Notes under the pieces: generated by a model
What the model was told of the DNA's origin: nothing
Databases searched by the model: none
Seen by the model: only the letters and a program-made list of their open reading frames with translations
Position numbers and translations under genes: made by a program
Assembly (NCBI RefSeq): GCF_900113765.1
Contig: NZ_FOQO01000002.1
Location: forward strand, 1-64,000
Direction of reading: 5' to 3'
Length of the DNA: 64,000 bases
Source: Parapedobacter indicus
GTDB taxonomy: Bacteria; Bacteroidota; Bacteroidia; Sphingobacteriales; Sphingobacteriaceae
Shown: positions 44,030-52,798 of the stretch, piece by piece
Layout of the letters: every line of letters begins with the position of its first letter
How positions within the stretch are numbered: position 1 is the first letter of the stretch

Positions 44030-44770
44030 ATGAATATTCATATTTTTTCAAACACACAAGAATTAGGTAAAGCGGCGGGAGCTGCAGCAGCGGCCATTAT
44101 CCGCGAAACCATTGCCCAAAAAGGAACAGCCAACATCATCCTGGCAACGGGAACGAGCCAGTTCGAGACGATCAAGCAATTGATTGCCGAAGAAGGTATC
44201 GATTGGTCTGCAGTGACCATGTTCCACCTTGATGAGTACATCGGCTTACCCATTACACACAAGGCCAGTTTCCGCAAATACTTAAAAGAGCGTTTTCTCG
44301 AACAGATGCCTCCTTTGAAAGCTGCATACCTCATCGACGGAGAAACCACCCCGGAAGCCGAAACCGAGCGGCTGGGACAGCTTATCCAGCAACATCCCAT
44401 TGATGTTGCCCTGGTGGGAATTGGCGAAAACGGACACCTCGCCTTCAATGATCCACCCGCAGATTTCGACACCGATCAACCGTATCTGGTGGTCAATCTT
44501 GACGGTCCCTGCCGGGCTCAGCAATACAACGAAGGTTGGTTTGCATCTGTAGACGACGTACCGCGGCAAGCCATCAGTATGTCGGTACGCCAGATCATGA
44601 AATCAGCGCATATCATCTGTTCGGTACCCGATGCACGGAAAGCTCAAGCCGTAAAAGACAGTTTAGAGCGGCCCGTGAGCAACCAGTATCCCGCTAGTAT
44701 CTTACAGCAGCATTCGGATTGTAGCTTTTTCCTAGACCGGGAATCTGCAAAACTACTTAGCGATCAGTAA
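44030..44770 (+). CDS. nagB: Glucosamine-6-phosphate deaminase (NagB)
   Basis: 246 residues, usual length. Motifs: NIILATGTSQFETIKQL, VTMFHLDEYIGLPITHKASFRKYL (catalytic Asp about 66 and His in the THKAS region), VALVGIGENGHLAFNDPPADF, and the late CSVPDARKAQAVKDSL. Converts GlcN-6-P to Fru-6-P and ammonia, the last step after NagA. It lies 17 bases after the GH109 gene and 63 bases before the transporter gene; a hairpin (AGACGGC at 44777-44783, GCCGTCT at 44807-44813) stands in that gap. Confidence 0.93.
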   Translation: MNIHIFSNTQELGKAAGAAAAAIIRETIAQKGTANIILATGTSQFETIKQLIAEEGIDWSAVTMFHLDEYIGLPITHKASFRKYLKERFLEQMPPLKAAYLIDGETTPEAETERLGQLIQQHPIDVALVGIGENGHLAFNDPPADFDTDQPYLVVNLDGPCRAQQYNEGWFASVDDVPRQAISMSVRQIMKSAHIICSVPDARKAQAVKDSLERPVSNQYPASILQQHSDCSFFLDRESAKLLSDQ

Positions 44771-44776
44771 TTACCT

Positions 44777-44813
44777 AGACGGCTGTTATCCGATTGAAGG
44801 GTAGCGGCCGTCT
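44777..44813 (+). other. Intercistronic hairpin between nagB and the transporter gene
   Basis: 7-bp perfect arms AGACGGC and GCCGTCT, extendable by G-U pairs, loop 23 bases, no T-run. May tune transcript stability or partial read-through between nagB and the transporter. Support is structural only. Confidence 0.35.
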
Positions 44814-44833
44814 TGTCAAGATAAAACCAAATT

Positions 44834-46144
44834 ATGCCTATAGCAACGACTGCTGCATCACTCACCAAACGACAGACCTATAGCTCGATTTTTATCATCG
44901 GGATGCTGTTTTTTATTTTCGGCTTCGTATCGTGGGTCAACGCGATACTCATCCCGTATTTCAAGATTGCCTGCGAGCTGAACCACTTCCAATCGTATTT
45001 GGTTGCTTTTGCCTTCTACATCGCCTACTTTGTAATGTCCGTGCCTTCCGCTTACCTGTTGAAACGGGTTGGCTTCAAAAAAGGGATGATGGCCGGTTTT
45101 TGGATGATGGCCCTGGGGGCGGCTATTTTTGTCCCTGCCGCGATGGTAAGGACCTATGAATTTTTCCTACTGGGCTTATTTACGCTCGGTGCGGGTTTAG
45201 CGGTACTGCAAACAGCTGCCAATCCGTATATCACGGTGCTGGGTCCGCAGGAACGTGCTACCCAGCGCATCAGCATCATGGGCATCTGCAACAAGGGAGC
45301 CGGCATCCTAGCTCCATTGGTTTTTGCTGCCGTCATCCTCCGCCCGACGGACGGTGAGCTATTCAGCCAGATTCCGTTGATGGACGATCAAACACGTGCA
45401 CAGACGCTCGATGCACTCATCCGGCGCGTCATCGTGCCTTACAGTTGCGTAAGCGTGGTACTTCTTACACTTGGGCTGGTGGTACGATACTCATCGCTAC
45501 CCGAAATCGACACCGAGCATGAAACGGAAGCGGTGGCGTCTGTCAATGCAGGCCGGACCAGCATCTTTCAGTTTCCACATCTTATCCTCGGTGCTGTGGC
45601 TATTTTCCTTCATGTAGGCACGCAGGTCATTGCCATTGATACCATTATTGGCTACGCCGGCTCGATGGACATCGACTTGTTGGAGGCCAAGTCATTTCCT
45701 TCCTATACACTTTCGGCTACCATCATCGGCTACCTGATCGGCATTGTCTGCACACCCCGATTGTTCAGTCAGCTCACCGCTCTGCGGCTTTGCACAGTGC
45801 TCGGACTGATCTTTTCTTTCGGTATACTCTTTGCCACCGGCACTATCCGACTGTTGGGACACGAGACGCATGTATCGATATGGTTCGTAGTACTGTTGGG
45901 CCTGGCCAACTCCTTGGTGTGGGCTGGTATATGGCCCCTGGCGTTGGACGGCCTGGGGCGCTTTACGAAACTCGGCGGCTCCATCCTGATCATGGGCCTC
46001 TGCGGAAATGCACTCCTACCGCTGCTGTACGGATACCTGGCAGACAGCCACTCATTGCGCGACGGATACTGGGTATTGGTACCCTGCTACGTATACCTTA
46101 TTTTCTATGCGTTCAGGGGGTACCGGATAAAAAAATGGATCTGA
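44834..46144 (+). CDS. MFS sugar transporter (FucP/NagP type)
   Basis: 436 residues, about 12 membrane helices. N-terminal pattern typical of the FucP/GluP group: SIFIIGMLFFIFGFVSWVNAIL, IPYFKIACELNHFQSYLV, AYFVMSVPSAYLLKRVGFKKG, LAVLQTAANPYITVLG, RISIMGICNKGAGILAPL. These symporters bring sugars such as fucose, galactose or N-acetylglucosamine across the inner membrane with a proton. Placed between nagB and nagA, so N-acetylglucosamine or a related amino sugar is the likely cargo (NagP-like). Its stop is three bases before the nagA start chosen here. Confidence 0.88.
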   Translation: MPIATTAASLTKRQTYSSIFIIGMLFFIFGFVSWVNAILIPYFKIACELNHFQSYLVAFAFYIAYFVMSVPSAYLLKRVGFKKGMMAGFWMMALGAAIFVPAAMVRTYEFFLLGLFTLGAGLAVLQTAANPYITVLGPQERATQRISIMGICNKGAGILAPLVFAAVILRPTDGELFSQIPLMDDQTRAQTLDALIRRVIVPYSCVSVVLLTLGLVVRYSSLPEIDTEHETEAVASVNAGRTSIFQFPHLILGAVAIFLHVGTQVIAIDTIIGYAGSMDIDLLEAKSFPSYTLSATIIGYLIGIVCTPRLFSQLTALRLCTVLGLIFSFGILFATGTIRLLGHETHVSIWFVVLLGLANSLVWAGIWPLALDGLGRFTKLGGSILIMGLCGNALLPLLYGYLADSHSLRDGYWVLVPCYVYLIFYAFRGYRIKKWI

Positions 46145-46146
46145 AG

Positions 46147-47337
46147 ATGAACACAAAAATAATCAACGGCAAGGCCATCATGCCCTACCGCATCCTTGAC
46201 AATTGCTGCATACTGGTGATGGACGGTAAAATCGCCGATATCCGCCAAGGTGATATCGACGTGCCCCATGCCGAAATCCTCGACGCCGGTGGCCACTATG
46301 TATCCCCCGGTTTCATCGACCTGCACGTACACGGCGGTGGTGGTCATGATTTTATGGACAATACGGTGGAGGCCTACCTCGCGATCGCGGAAACGCACGC
46401 CCGCTATGGCACGACAGCGTTGTGCCCTACCACACTCACCGCAGAGAAGGCTGATCTGCTTAAAACACTGGAAGTATACGAGCGGGCAGATCGCCGGAAT
46501 AGTCGCGGTGCACAATTCGTTGGACTGCATCTCGAAGGACCTTATTTTGCGCTCAGTCAGCGCGGGGCGCAGGATCCGAAATACATCCGCAATCCGGACC
46601 CGGCGGAATACCGGGAAATCCTTGCGGCTTCTTCGCACATCCGGCGGTGGAGCGCTGCGCCCGAATTGCCAGGGGCACTCGAATTCGGGCGCTACCTGCG
46701 ATCGCAGGGTGTACTGGCGGCGGTAGCCCATACCGATGCCATCTATGAAGATGTGGTAGAAGCCGTAGAAAATGGATATACATTGGCCACACATCTGTAC
46801 TCGGGCATGTCCGGTGTGACACGCCGGGAATGCTTCCGTTATGCCGGTGTCATTGAAGCTGCCTACCTACTTGATGAAATGGATGTCGAAATCATCGCAG
46901 ACGGCATCCACCTGCCGGCGTCGCTACTCAAAATGGCACACAAGTTCAAGGGAGCGCATCGCACTGCCTTGATTACCGATGCCATGCGAGGCGCCGGAAT
47001 GCCTCCCGGAGAAAGTGTACTCGGCAACAGGGATACCGGATTGAAGGTTATCGTTGAAGATGGGGTGGCAAAACTGCCCGATCGTAGCTCCTTCGCGGGA
47101 AGCGTAGCCACAGCCGACCGGCTTGTCCGCAACATGGTTCAACTTGCTGGAGTCGACCTCCCGGAAGCCATTCAGATGATTACGGCTACTCCCGCACGGA
47201 TTTTGGGTATACACGACAAGAAAGGTTTGCTCGCCATTGGAAAAGACGCTGATATTGTTATATTTGATGAAAAGCTTACTATCAAAGCCACCCTTGTCAA
47301 CGGGATCTTCGTATATAACAACGCGACCGACCATTGA
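46147..47337 (+). CDS. nagA: N-acetylglucosamine-6-phosphate deacetylase
   Basis: About 396 residues from ATG 46147. An ATG at 46135 is also in frame and would overlap the transporter end by 10 bases; the far longer open frame (from 45790) lies inside the transporter and is rejected. Amidohydrolase motifs: VSPGFIDLHVHGGGGHDF (metal-binding HxH about 60-62), LHLEGPYF (Glu about 131), VAAVAHTDAIYEDV, THLYSGMSG, ADGIHLP, catalytic Asp in LITDAM about 279, and GKDADIVIFD at the end. Removes acetate from GlcNAc-6-P, feeding NagB. Last gene of the operon. Confidence 0.95.
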   Translation: MNTKIINGKAIMPYRILDNCCILVMDGKIADIRQGDIDVPHAEILDAGGHYVSPGFIDLHVHGGGGHDFMDNTVEAYLAIAETHARYGTTALCPTTLTAEKADLLKTLEVYERADRRNSRGAQFVGLHLEGPYFALSQRGAQDPKYIRNPDPAEYREILAASSHIRRWSAAPELPGALEFGRYLRSQGVLAAVAHTDAIYEDVVEAVENGYTLATHLYSGMSGVTRRECFRYAGVIEAAYLLDEMDVEIIADGIHLPASLLKMAHKFKGAHRTALITDAMRGAGMPPGESVLGNRDTGLKVIVEDGVAKLPDRSSFAGSVATADRLVRNMVQLAGVDLPEAIQMITATPARILGIHDKKGLLAIGKDADIVIFDEKLTIKATLVNGIFVYNNATDH

Positions 47338-47402
47338 CCCATTTATCGATGTGCACCTCTCAATTTGACGTAAACCAGCGAGGTAAGCATATCTTTATCC
47401 CC

Positions 47403-48419
47403 TTATCGCGACGAACTCTCTCTGACCAATAGCTTGGGTATTAACACAATTTTCTCAGGTTTGTGGCTGTAATAATTACCCTTCTTGAGTAGCCTAAGGA
47501 ACAGCTGAGCGACCTCCTCCCCCATTTCAACGGTGCGTTGATCCAATGTGGAGACCGCTGGGCTCACCAAACTCGTAAACGCTTCATTGGCAAATCCGAC
47601 TACGCCTACTTCTTTAGGAACATGTTTTCCAACTGCCTTCAGTTCCTGCACCACTCCCATGGCCGTGAAATCTTCCAGCGTAAAAACTGCATCGAAGGCT
47701 GTGCCCTTGGCCAATAAATCCCGCACACATTTGCGACCAAATTCAAGCGAAAAGTCGCCCTTGACAATCAGGTCTTCATCTATGGGAAGGCCGTGTTGTG
47801 TCAAGGCATCCAGATAACCTCGCAGGCGTTCGTTGAAGATATGGACATTCCGGTATCCGTTGATGTGCACAATCCGGCGGTACCCCGCCTTAATTAAGTG
47901 TTCGGTGGCCATGAATCCACCACGATAGTCATCGATGGTAACCGAGGGTACATCAAGTCCCTGCGGCACCCGGTCAAAAAAAGCCAACGGAATATTTCGC
48001 TCCTTCACTTCCTCATATCCACCCGGCCCCTCCGTTTCCAGGGATATGGAAGCAATGATGCCATCCACACGCGAGCGCAAAAAAGTATCGATGCCCTTAT
48101 TTTCCTGTTTAACGGATTCTTGGGATTGATATAATAAGATGGTATACCCATTTTCGTTCATTACTCCCTCAATCCCATGCACGACCGAGCTAAAAAAACT
48201 CACATCCAAGCGTGGCACCAAAACCCCGATGATCTTGGTTTTACCCGAACGTAGCGATGAAGCCACTTTATTAGGCCGGTATCCGAGTCTATCCGCCGTT
48301 TCACGAACGGCCTTTTTGGTTGCCGCACTAATGGCCGGGTGATCATTAAGTGCCCGGGCTACCGTGGAAAAGGTGATGTTAAGCTCCTTGGCGATATCTA
48401 AAATGGTTATCTTTTTCAA
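47403..48419 (-). CDS. LacI-family regulator, probable xylose regulator
   Basis: 338 residues. HTH (ITILDIAKELNITFSTVARAL) at the very N terminus, hinge DHPAISAATKKAVRETA, sensor domain about 60-335 (KIIGVLVPRLDVSFFSS, LAFFDRVPQGLDVPSV, YRRIVHINGYRNVHIF, FDAVFTLEDFTAMGVVQEL, GVVGFANEAFTSLVSP, STLDQRTVEMGEEVAQL). The frame opens with TTG: an in-frame stop lies only five codons upstream and the next Met is far inside the protein, so TTG is the apparent start. It is divergent from xylB-xylA and likely binds the palindrome at 48498-48511, released by xylose or a derivative. Confidence 0.88.
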   Translation of the reverse strand: MKKITILDIAKELNITFSTVARALNDHPAISAATKKAVRETADRLGYRPNKVASSLRSGKTKIIGVLVPRLDVSFFSSVVHGIEGVMNENGYTILLYQSQESVKQENKGIDTFLRSRVDGIIASISLETEGPGGYEEVKERNIPLAFFDRVPQGLDVPSVTIDDYRGGFMATEHLIKAGYRRIVHINGYRNVHIFNERLRGYLDALTQHGLPIDEDLIVKGDFSLEFGRKCVRDLLAKGTAFDAVFTLEDFTAMGVVQELKAVGKHVPKEVGVVGFANEAFTSLVSPAVSTLDQRTVEMGEEVAQLFLRLLKKGNYYSHKPEKIVLIPKLLVRESSSR

Positions 48420-48465
48420 ATTCGAATCGGGTTAGTGTCCAAAAGTAAACAAAATAACGATAGAT

Positions 48466-48511
48466 TTTGGAAATACCCAAAGAATAACCTACCTTTATGC
48501 CAACGTTAGCA
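48466..48511 (+). promoter_or_regulatory. xylB promoter with LacI-type operator
   Basis: TTTG (48466-48469), 20-base spacer, TACCTTTA (48490-48497), directly followed by the near-palindrome TGCCAACGTTAGCA (48498-48511; central CG and 12 of 14 positions symmetric) over the predicted start of transcription. Central-CG palindromes are typical LacI-family operators. Another AACGTT core lies at 40323-40328 upstream of the amino-sugar operon. Confidence 0.65.
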
Positions 48512-48539
48512 TTTTTATGAAACCTATATTAGTTTCCCC

Positions 48540-50063
48540 ATGTTACTCTTAGGTATTGATATCGGCACCTCATCTATAAAAATATCTGTGGTAGATGCAG
48601 ATACACAGGCTTGTATTGCGGCTACCCGCTATCCGGAGGATCAGGAAAACCACATTCTTTCGGTCATACCTGGCTGGGCGGAACAATCGCCGGATATGTG
48701 GTGGGAACAGACGACACTGGCGATTCGCAAACTTACAGCGGGTGGCACGTTCAAACCACAGGATGTCGGCGCAATTGGAATCGCCTATCAGATGCATGGA
48801 TTGGTGGTGGTTGATGAAAACGGCGACGCGCTACGAAATTCCATTATCTGGTGCGACAGTCGGGCTGTGGAAATCGGCGAAACGGCGTTCGAGCATATGG
48901 GCCCACATCATGTATTGGAACGCCTGCTCAATTCGCCCGGCAATTTTACGGCGGCAAAATGGGCTTGGGTAAAGGCAAATGAACCGGATACCTACGCCAA
49001 GGCGCACCAGATCATGCTTCCCGGCGATTATATCGCACTCAAATTGACCGGCTCCGCTACCACTAGCATATCGGCCCTTTCCGAAGGGGTATTCTGGGAC
49101 TTCAAAGCCAATGGCATTTCAAAAGACGTCGTACAGTATTTCGGGTTTAACGAAACCATATTCCCTGAAATCAAACCACTGTTTAGCGAGCATGGCACGT
49201 TACGGAACGAGGTAGCCCAACAGCTGGGACTCAAGCCCGGCATCCCTGTCTCGTACAAGGCGGGGGATCAGCCCAACAATGCCCTCTCCCTCAATGTGCT
49301 CCAGCCCGGTGAAGTTGCTGCCACTGCGGGCACATCCGGGGTAATTTATGCAGTAAGTGATGAATTAGTATACGATCCTGCATCGCGGGTAAATACGTTC
49401 GCTCATGTCAACTACACGGCAGAGGAACCACGGACGGGTGTATTGTTGTGCATCAACGGAACCGGTATCCTCAACCGTTGGGTTAAGGACCATTTCGGAC
49501 ATGGCATCGACTACCGACAGATGAATGCAATCGGCAAGGCCGTAAGTCCCGGTAGCAACGGCCTCAAAATCCTGCCTTTCGGCAATGGTGCAGAACGCAT
49601 CCTTCACAATCGTATTCTCGGCGCAAGGTTTATTGATCTCGATTTTAATGCCCATGGACGTTCCCATGTATTCCGGGCATCGCAGGAAGGTATTGCTTAT
49701 GCATTCCGGTATGGACTTGATATCATCCGTGAAAACGGCATGAATCCGTCCATTATCCGTGCCGGGCAGGCTAACCTGTTCCTTAGCGAGCTATTTGCAG
49801 AAATTTTTGTAGACGTCACCGGTGTGCCCGTTGAGCTCTATGAAAACGATGGCAGCGTCGGTGCCGCCCTCGGTGCAGGCATCGGTGCGGGTATTTTCAA
49901 CTCACCGCAGGAAGCGTTTAGCCAGTTGAAAGCCCTGAAAACCATCGAACCGCAAACCTCCGATTATTACGAAGGATTATACCAAGAATGGAAACAACTG
50001 CTTGACGATCAACTGACCCAGGAATTGAAAAATTCAAAAAACGGCGAACCAACCGCCTCATAA
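48540..50063 (+). CDS. xylB: Xylulokinase
   Basis: 507 residues, FGGY family. N-terminal LLGIDIGTSSIKISVVD, VGAIGIAYQMHGLVVVDENG (substrate Met-His pair), SIIWCDSRAVE, GDYIALKLTGSATTS, VSYKAGDQPNNALSLNVLQPGEVAATAGTSGV-like stretch about 240-270 with catalytic Asp near 244, and the C-terminal GQANLFLSELFAEIF and GSVGAALGAGIGAG. Phosphorylates D-xylulose. Follows its promoter/operator by 28 bases and precedes xylA by 30 bases. Confidence 0.95.
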   Translation: MLLLGIDIGTSSIKISVVDADTQACIAATRYPEDQENHILSVIPGWAEQSPDMWWEQTTLAIRKLTAGGTFKPQDVGAIGIAYQMHGLVVVDENGDALRNSIIWCDSRAVEIGETAFEHMGPHHVLERLLNSPGNFTAAKWAWVKANEPDTYAKAHQIMLPGDYIALKLTGSATTSISALSEGVFWDFKANGISKDVVQYFGFNETIFPEIKPLFSEHGTLRNEVAQQLGLKPGIPVSYKAGDQPNNALSLNVLQPGEVAATAGTSGVIYAVSDELVYDPASRVNTFAHVNYTAEEPRTGVLLCINGTGILNRWVKDHFGHGIDYRQMNAIGKAVSPGSNGLKILPFGNGAERILHNRILGARFIDLDFNAHGRSHVFRASQEGIAYAFRYGLDIIRENGMNPSIIRAGQANLFLSELFAEIFVDVTGVPVELYENDGSVGAALGAGIGAGIFNSPQEAFSQLKALKTIEPQTSDYYEGLYQEWKQLLDDQLTQELKNSKNGEPTAS

Positions 50064-50093
50064 ATTAACAAATTAACGAATAAACAAAAGAAC

Positions 50094-51425
50094 ATGTCAA
50101 ACGTACTTATCGGCGAAAGAGAATACTTTAAAGGGATCGGTAAAATTGGATATGAAGGTCCTGAATCGGACAATCCGTTTGCATACCGCTGGTACGATGC
50201 CAGCAAAGTTGTTGCCGGCAAAACCATGGAAGAACACCTGCGGTTTGCCGTAGCCTACTGGCACTCGTTCAATGGCAATGGTACCGATCCGTTCGGCGGA
50301 CCTACCTTGTTTTTTCCCTGGGACGAAAACAGCGATGTCATTCAACGTGCGAAGGATAAGATGGATGCGGCTTTTGAGTTTTTCACGAAAATTGGAATGC
50401 CGTATTATTGCTTCCACGACGTAGATGTGGTTGACTATGGAAATGATGTCGCTGAAAACGAACGCCGGCTCCAGACTTTGGTGGAGTATGCCGGGCAGAA
50501 GCAGACCGCCAGTGGGGTGAAATTACTATGGGGTACTGCCAACTTGTTTTCCCACCAGCGCTACATGAATGGAGCCGCCACCAATCCCGATTTTGCGGTT
50601 ATCGCGCATGCAGGTGCACAGATCAAAACGGCATTGGATGCTACCATTGCCCTCGGCGGAGAAAATTATGTATTCTGGGGAGGTCGCGAAGGTTACATGA
50701 CTTTGCTGAATACCGACATGAAACGGGAACAAGAGCACCTTGCGCGCATGTTACACATCGCCCGGGACTATGCTCGTGCTCAAGGTTTTAAAGGCACATT
50801 TTTTATTGAGCCTAAACCTTGTGAACCTACAAAGCATCAATACGACTACGACGCGGCGACGGTGATCAGTTTCCTCCGACAGTATGACCTGCTTGACGAC
50901 TTTAAGCTTAATCTGGAAGTGAACCACGCAACACTCGCCGGACACACGTTCCAGCATGAGTTGCAGGTGGCTGCGGATGCCGGATTACTCGGCTCAATGG
51001 ACGCCAACCGAGGCGACTACCAGAATGGATGGGATACGGATCAGTTTCCGAATAATATCAATGAGCTCACGGAATGCATGCTCATCATCCTCGAATCCGG
51101 TGGTTTTGGAGGTGGCGGCATTAATTTTGATGCCAAAGTACGACGCAATTCGACAGATCGTGCCGACCTATTCCATGCGCACATTGGCGGTGCCGACACC
51201 TTTGCCCGCGCGTTGGTTACGGCCGACAATATCCTACAGAAGTCAGACTACCGCAAGCTGAGGGCCGAGCGCTATGCATCTTTTGATACCGGAAAAGGCA
51301 ACGATTTTGAAAATGGCAAATTAACGCTAGCTGATCTCCGCAATATCGCGGCAGCATCCGGAGAACCGGAAATCCTCAGCGGCAAGCAGGAGCTATTTGA
51401 AAATATAATAAACCGGTTTATTTAG
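50094..51425 (+). CDS. xylA: Xylose isomerase (class II)
   Basis: 443 residues, the class II length. Motifs: [30 protein letters not shown] (catalytic His about 105), [59 protein letters not shown] (metal Glu, Lys), [64 protein letters not shown]. Converts D-xylose to D-xylulose for XylB. No xylose transporter gene follows; the operon ends in a hairpin shared with the convergent oxidoreductase gene. Confidence 0.96.
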   Translation: MSNVLIGEREYFKGIGKIGYEGPESDNPFAYRWYDASKVVAGKTMEEHLRFAVAYWHSFNGNGTDPFGGPTLFFPWDENSDVIQRAKDKMDAAFEFFTKIGMPYYCFHDVDVVDYGNDVAENERRLQTLVEYAGQKQTASGVKLLWGTANLFSHQRYMNGAATNPDFAVIAHAGAQIKTALDATIALGGENYVFWGGREGYMTLLNTDMKREQEHLARMLHIARDYARAQGFKGTFFIEPKPCEPTKHQYDYDAATVISFLRQYDLLDDFKLNLEVNHATLAGHTFQHELQVAADAGLLGSMDANRGDYQNGWDTDQFPNNINELTECMLIILESGGFGGGGINFDAKVRRNSTDRADLFHAHIGGADTFARALVTADNILQKSDYRKLRAERYASFDTGKGNDFENGKLTLADLRNIAAASGEPEILSGKQELFENIINRFI

Positions 51426-51434
51426 TGGAAAATT

Positions 51435-51482
51435 AAAGTTGGAAATTGAAAGTGGAGATTTCCATTTTTAATTTCCAACTTT
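51435..51482. terminator. Bidirectional AT-rich hairpin after xylA
   Basis: Arms AAAGTTGGAAATT (51435-51447) and AATTTCCAACTTT (51470-51482), with an inner TGGAGATTTCCA. A T-run closes the right arm. It lies between two convergent genes and could end both transcripts. Built from the same AATTGAAA/GGAAATT words as the repeat at 36838. Confidence 0.6.
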
Positions 51483-51483
51483 T

Positions 51484-52701
51484 TCAAATCCTACCTGTCC
51501 GTTTAAATCCAAATACGTTGTCCCGATCGTCTTTGATGCCCTTAAGTTTATTTTTTATCAATTGAGCTGCAATCATGCTGAAAGTGATTCCGTTGCCTCC
51601 GTATCCCAAGGCAAAGAACATACGCTTTCTGCCCGGCCAGAGACCAATATAGGGAAGCCCATCGGCCGTGGAACTAAAGGTTCCACACCACGCCATGTCT
51701 ACCGCGAAGGGAATCTCCGGGTAAATTTCTTTAAATTTCTTTTCAAGTCGCTTAATTTTCCAACGCAGCAAGCGGTCCCGTCGTTCGGGGTTTCTAAACG
51801 ACACATCTTCGCCGCCGATCATCATGCGGTTATCCAATGTGGTACGCATGTAGAAATACGGACTTGCTGTTTCCCAAATCAGACTTCGCTCAGGCCAAAG
51901 CAGTGACGGTTCTACCGGCTGCGATACCAACGCATACGTAGAAATCAGATTCATCACCTGCCGTGGCAGGAACCTTCCTGCTTCAAACCCAGCGGCAATG
52001 ACCACATATTTGCAGCTGATCCGTATTCCATCTCGGGTCAACAGCTCGTATCCGTTCGGCTTCTCCCCGTAATCCACGATGTCCGTATGCGAAAAAAGCG
52101 TAAGTCCACTTTTCTTCAGATGGTATTTAAGAAGCCCCGTAGCCGCTTTGTAACAGTCCATTTGCGCTGCCTCGCTATTCTTCAATGCACCGTGACCGTC
52201 GATCCGATGATCGGCAAACAACGCATCAGCATCCAGGAAATCTACCGGTAGATCCTGTTTTTTTCGGATTTGGTATTCCCGCTCGAGCAAGCGCAGCCCG
52301 CCGCGGTCGCTGGCAAGGAAAATACTGGAAACTCGCCTGAAATCCGGGCGTACCCGCGTGATGTCAAAGACTTTTTCGATATCAGTAATGGATTGCAGGC
52401 TGGCATGGTAAGCCTTCACTGCCATATCCATGCCTACAGTATCCACCATTTTGCACAACGGTGTATCAATTTCGTATTGGAGTTGCGAAGTGCTGGCTGC
52501 CGTACTCCCGGTGGCAATCGTACGTTTGTCAAACACGGCACAAGGAATCCCCGCTTCACACAGTTCGTGCGCCACCAGCGAACCGGTAATCCCCGACCCG
52601 ATGATTGCCACGTCAACCGTATAAGGTGCGCGAAGTGGGTTGAAATAATCAAACAACTTGTTCTTGACAATCCAGTAAGGAAGACCGGAATGAAGGTCCA
52701 T
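51484..52701 (-). CDS. FAD-dependent oxidoreductase (DAO/glycine-oxidase type)
   Basis: About 405 residues from ATG 52701 (longest frame begins at TTG). FAD-binding fold near the N terminus: YTVDVAIIGSGITGSLVAHEL, CAVFDKRTIATGSTAASTSQLQYE; later CKYVVIAAGFEAGRFLP and the C-terminal WCGTFSSTADGLPYIG, FFALGYGGNGITFSMIAA. It belongs to the amine or amino-acid oxidase-like DAO family (PF01266). The phrase GSTAASTSQLQYE, with no Cys or His for covalent flavin, is typical of this subgroup. Substrate unknown. Stands alone on the minus strand beyond the xyl operon. Confidence 0.85.
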   Translation of the reverse strand: MDLHSGLPYWIVKNKLFDYFNPLRAPYTVDVAIIGSGITGSLVAHELCEAGIPCAVFDKRTIATGSTAASTSQLQYEIDTPLCKMVDTVGMDMAVKAYHASLQSITDIEKVFDITRVRPDFRRVSSIFLASDRGGLRLLEREYQIRKKQDLPVDFLDADALFADHRIDGHGALKNSEAAQMDCYKAATGLLKYHLKKSGLTLFSHTDIVDYGEKPNGYELLTRDGIRISCKYVVIAAGFEAGRFLPRQVMNLISTYALVSQPVEPSLLWPERSLIWETASPYFYMRTTLDNRMMIGGEDVSFRNPERRDRLLRWKIKRLEKKFKEIYPEIPFAVDMAWCGTFSSTADGLPYIGLWPGRKRMFFALGYGGNGITFSMIAAQLIKNKLKGIKDDRDNVFGFKRTGRI

Positions 52702-52798
52702 ACAGTTTAATTTCCCAATAAACAGCAAAATATTTCGATTGTTTGGTGCTATTCATGCATTGGCATATTTTGCCTATTATTGCAGTTTATCAGCACGC

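Noticed and set aside
45790..46146. N-terminal extension of nagA into the transporter gene
   Set aside because: The family starts at the ATG near 46135-46147; the extension is an out-of-frame reading of the transporter gene.
46105..46794. 229-codon minus-strand frame opposite nagA
   Set aside because: Shadow of nagA without recognisable domains.
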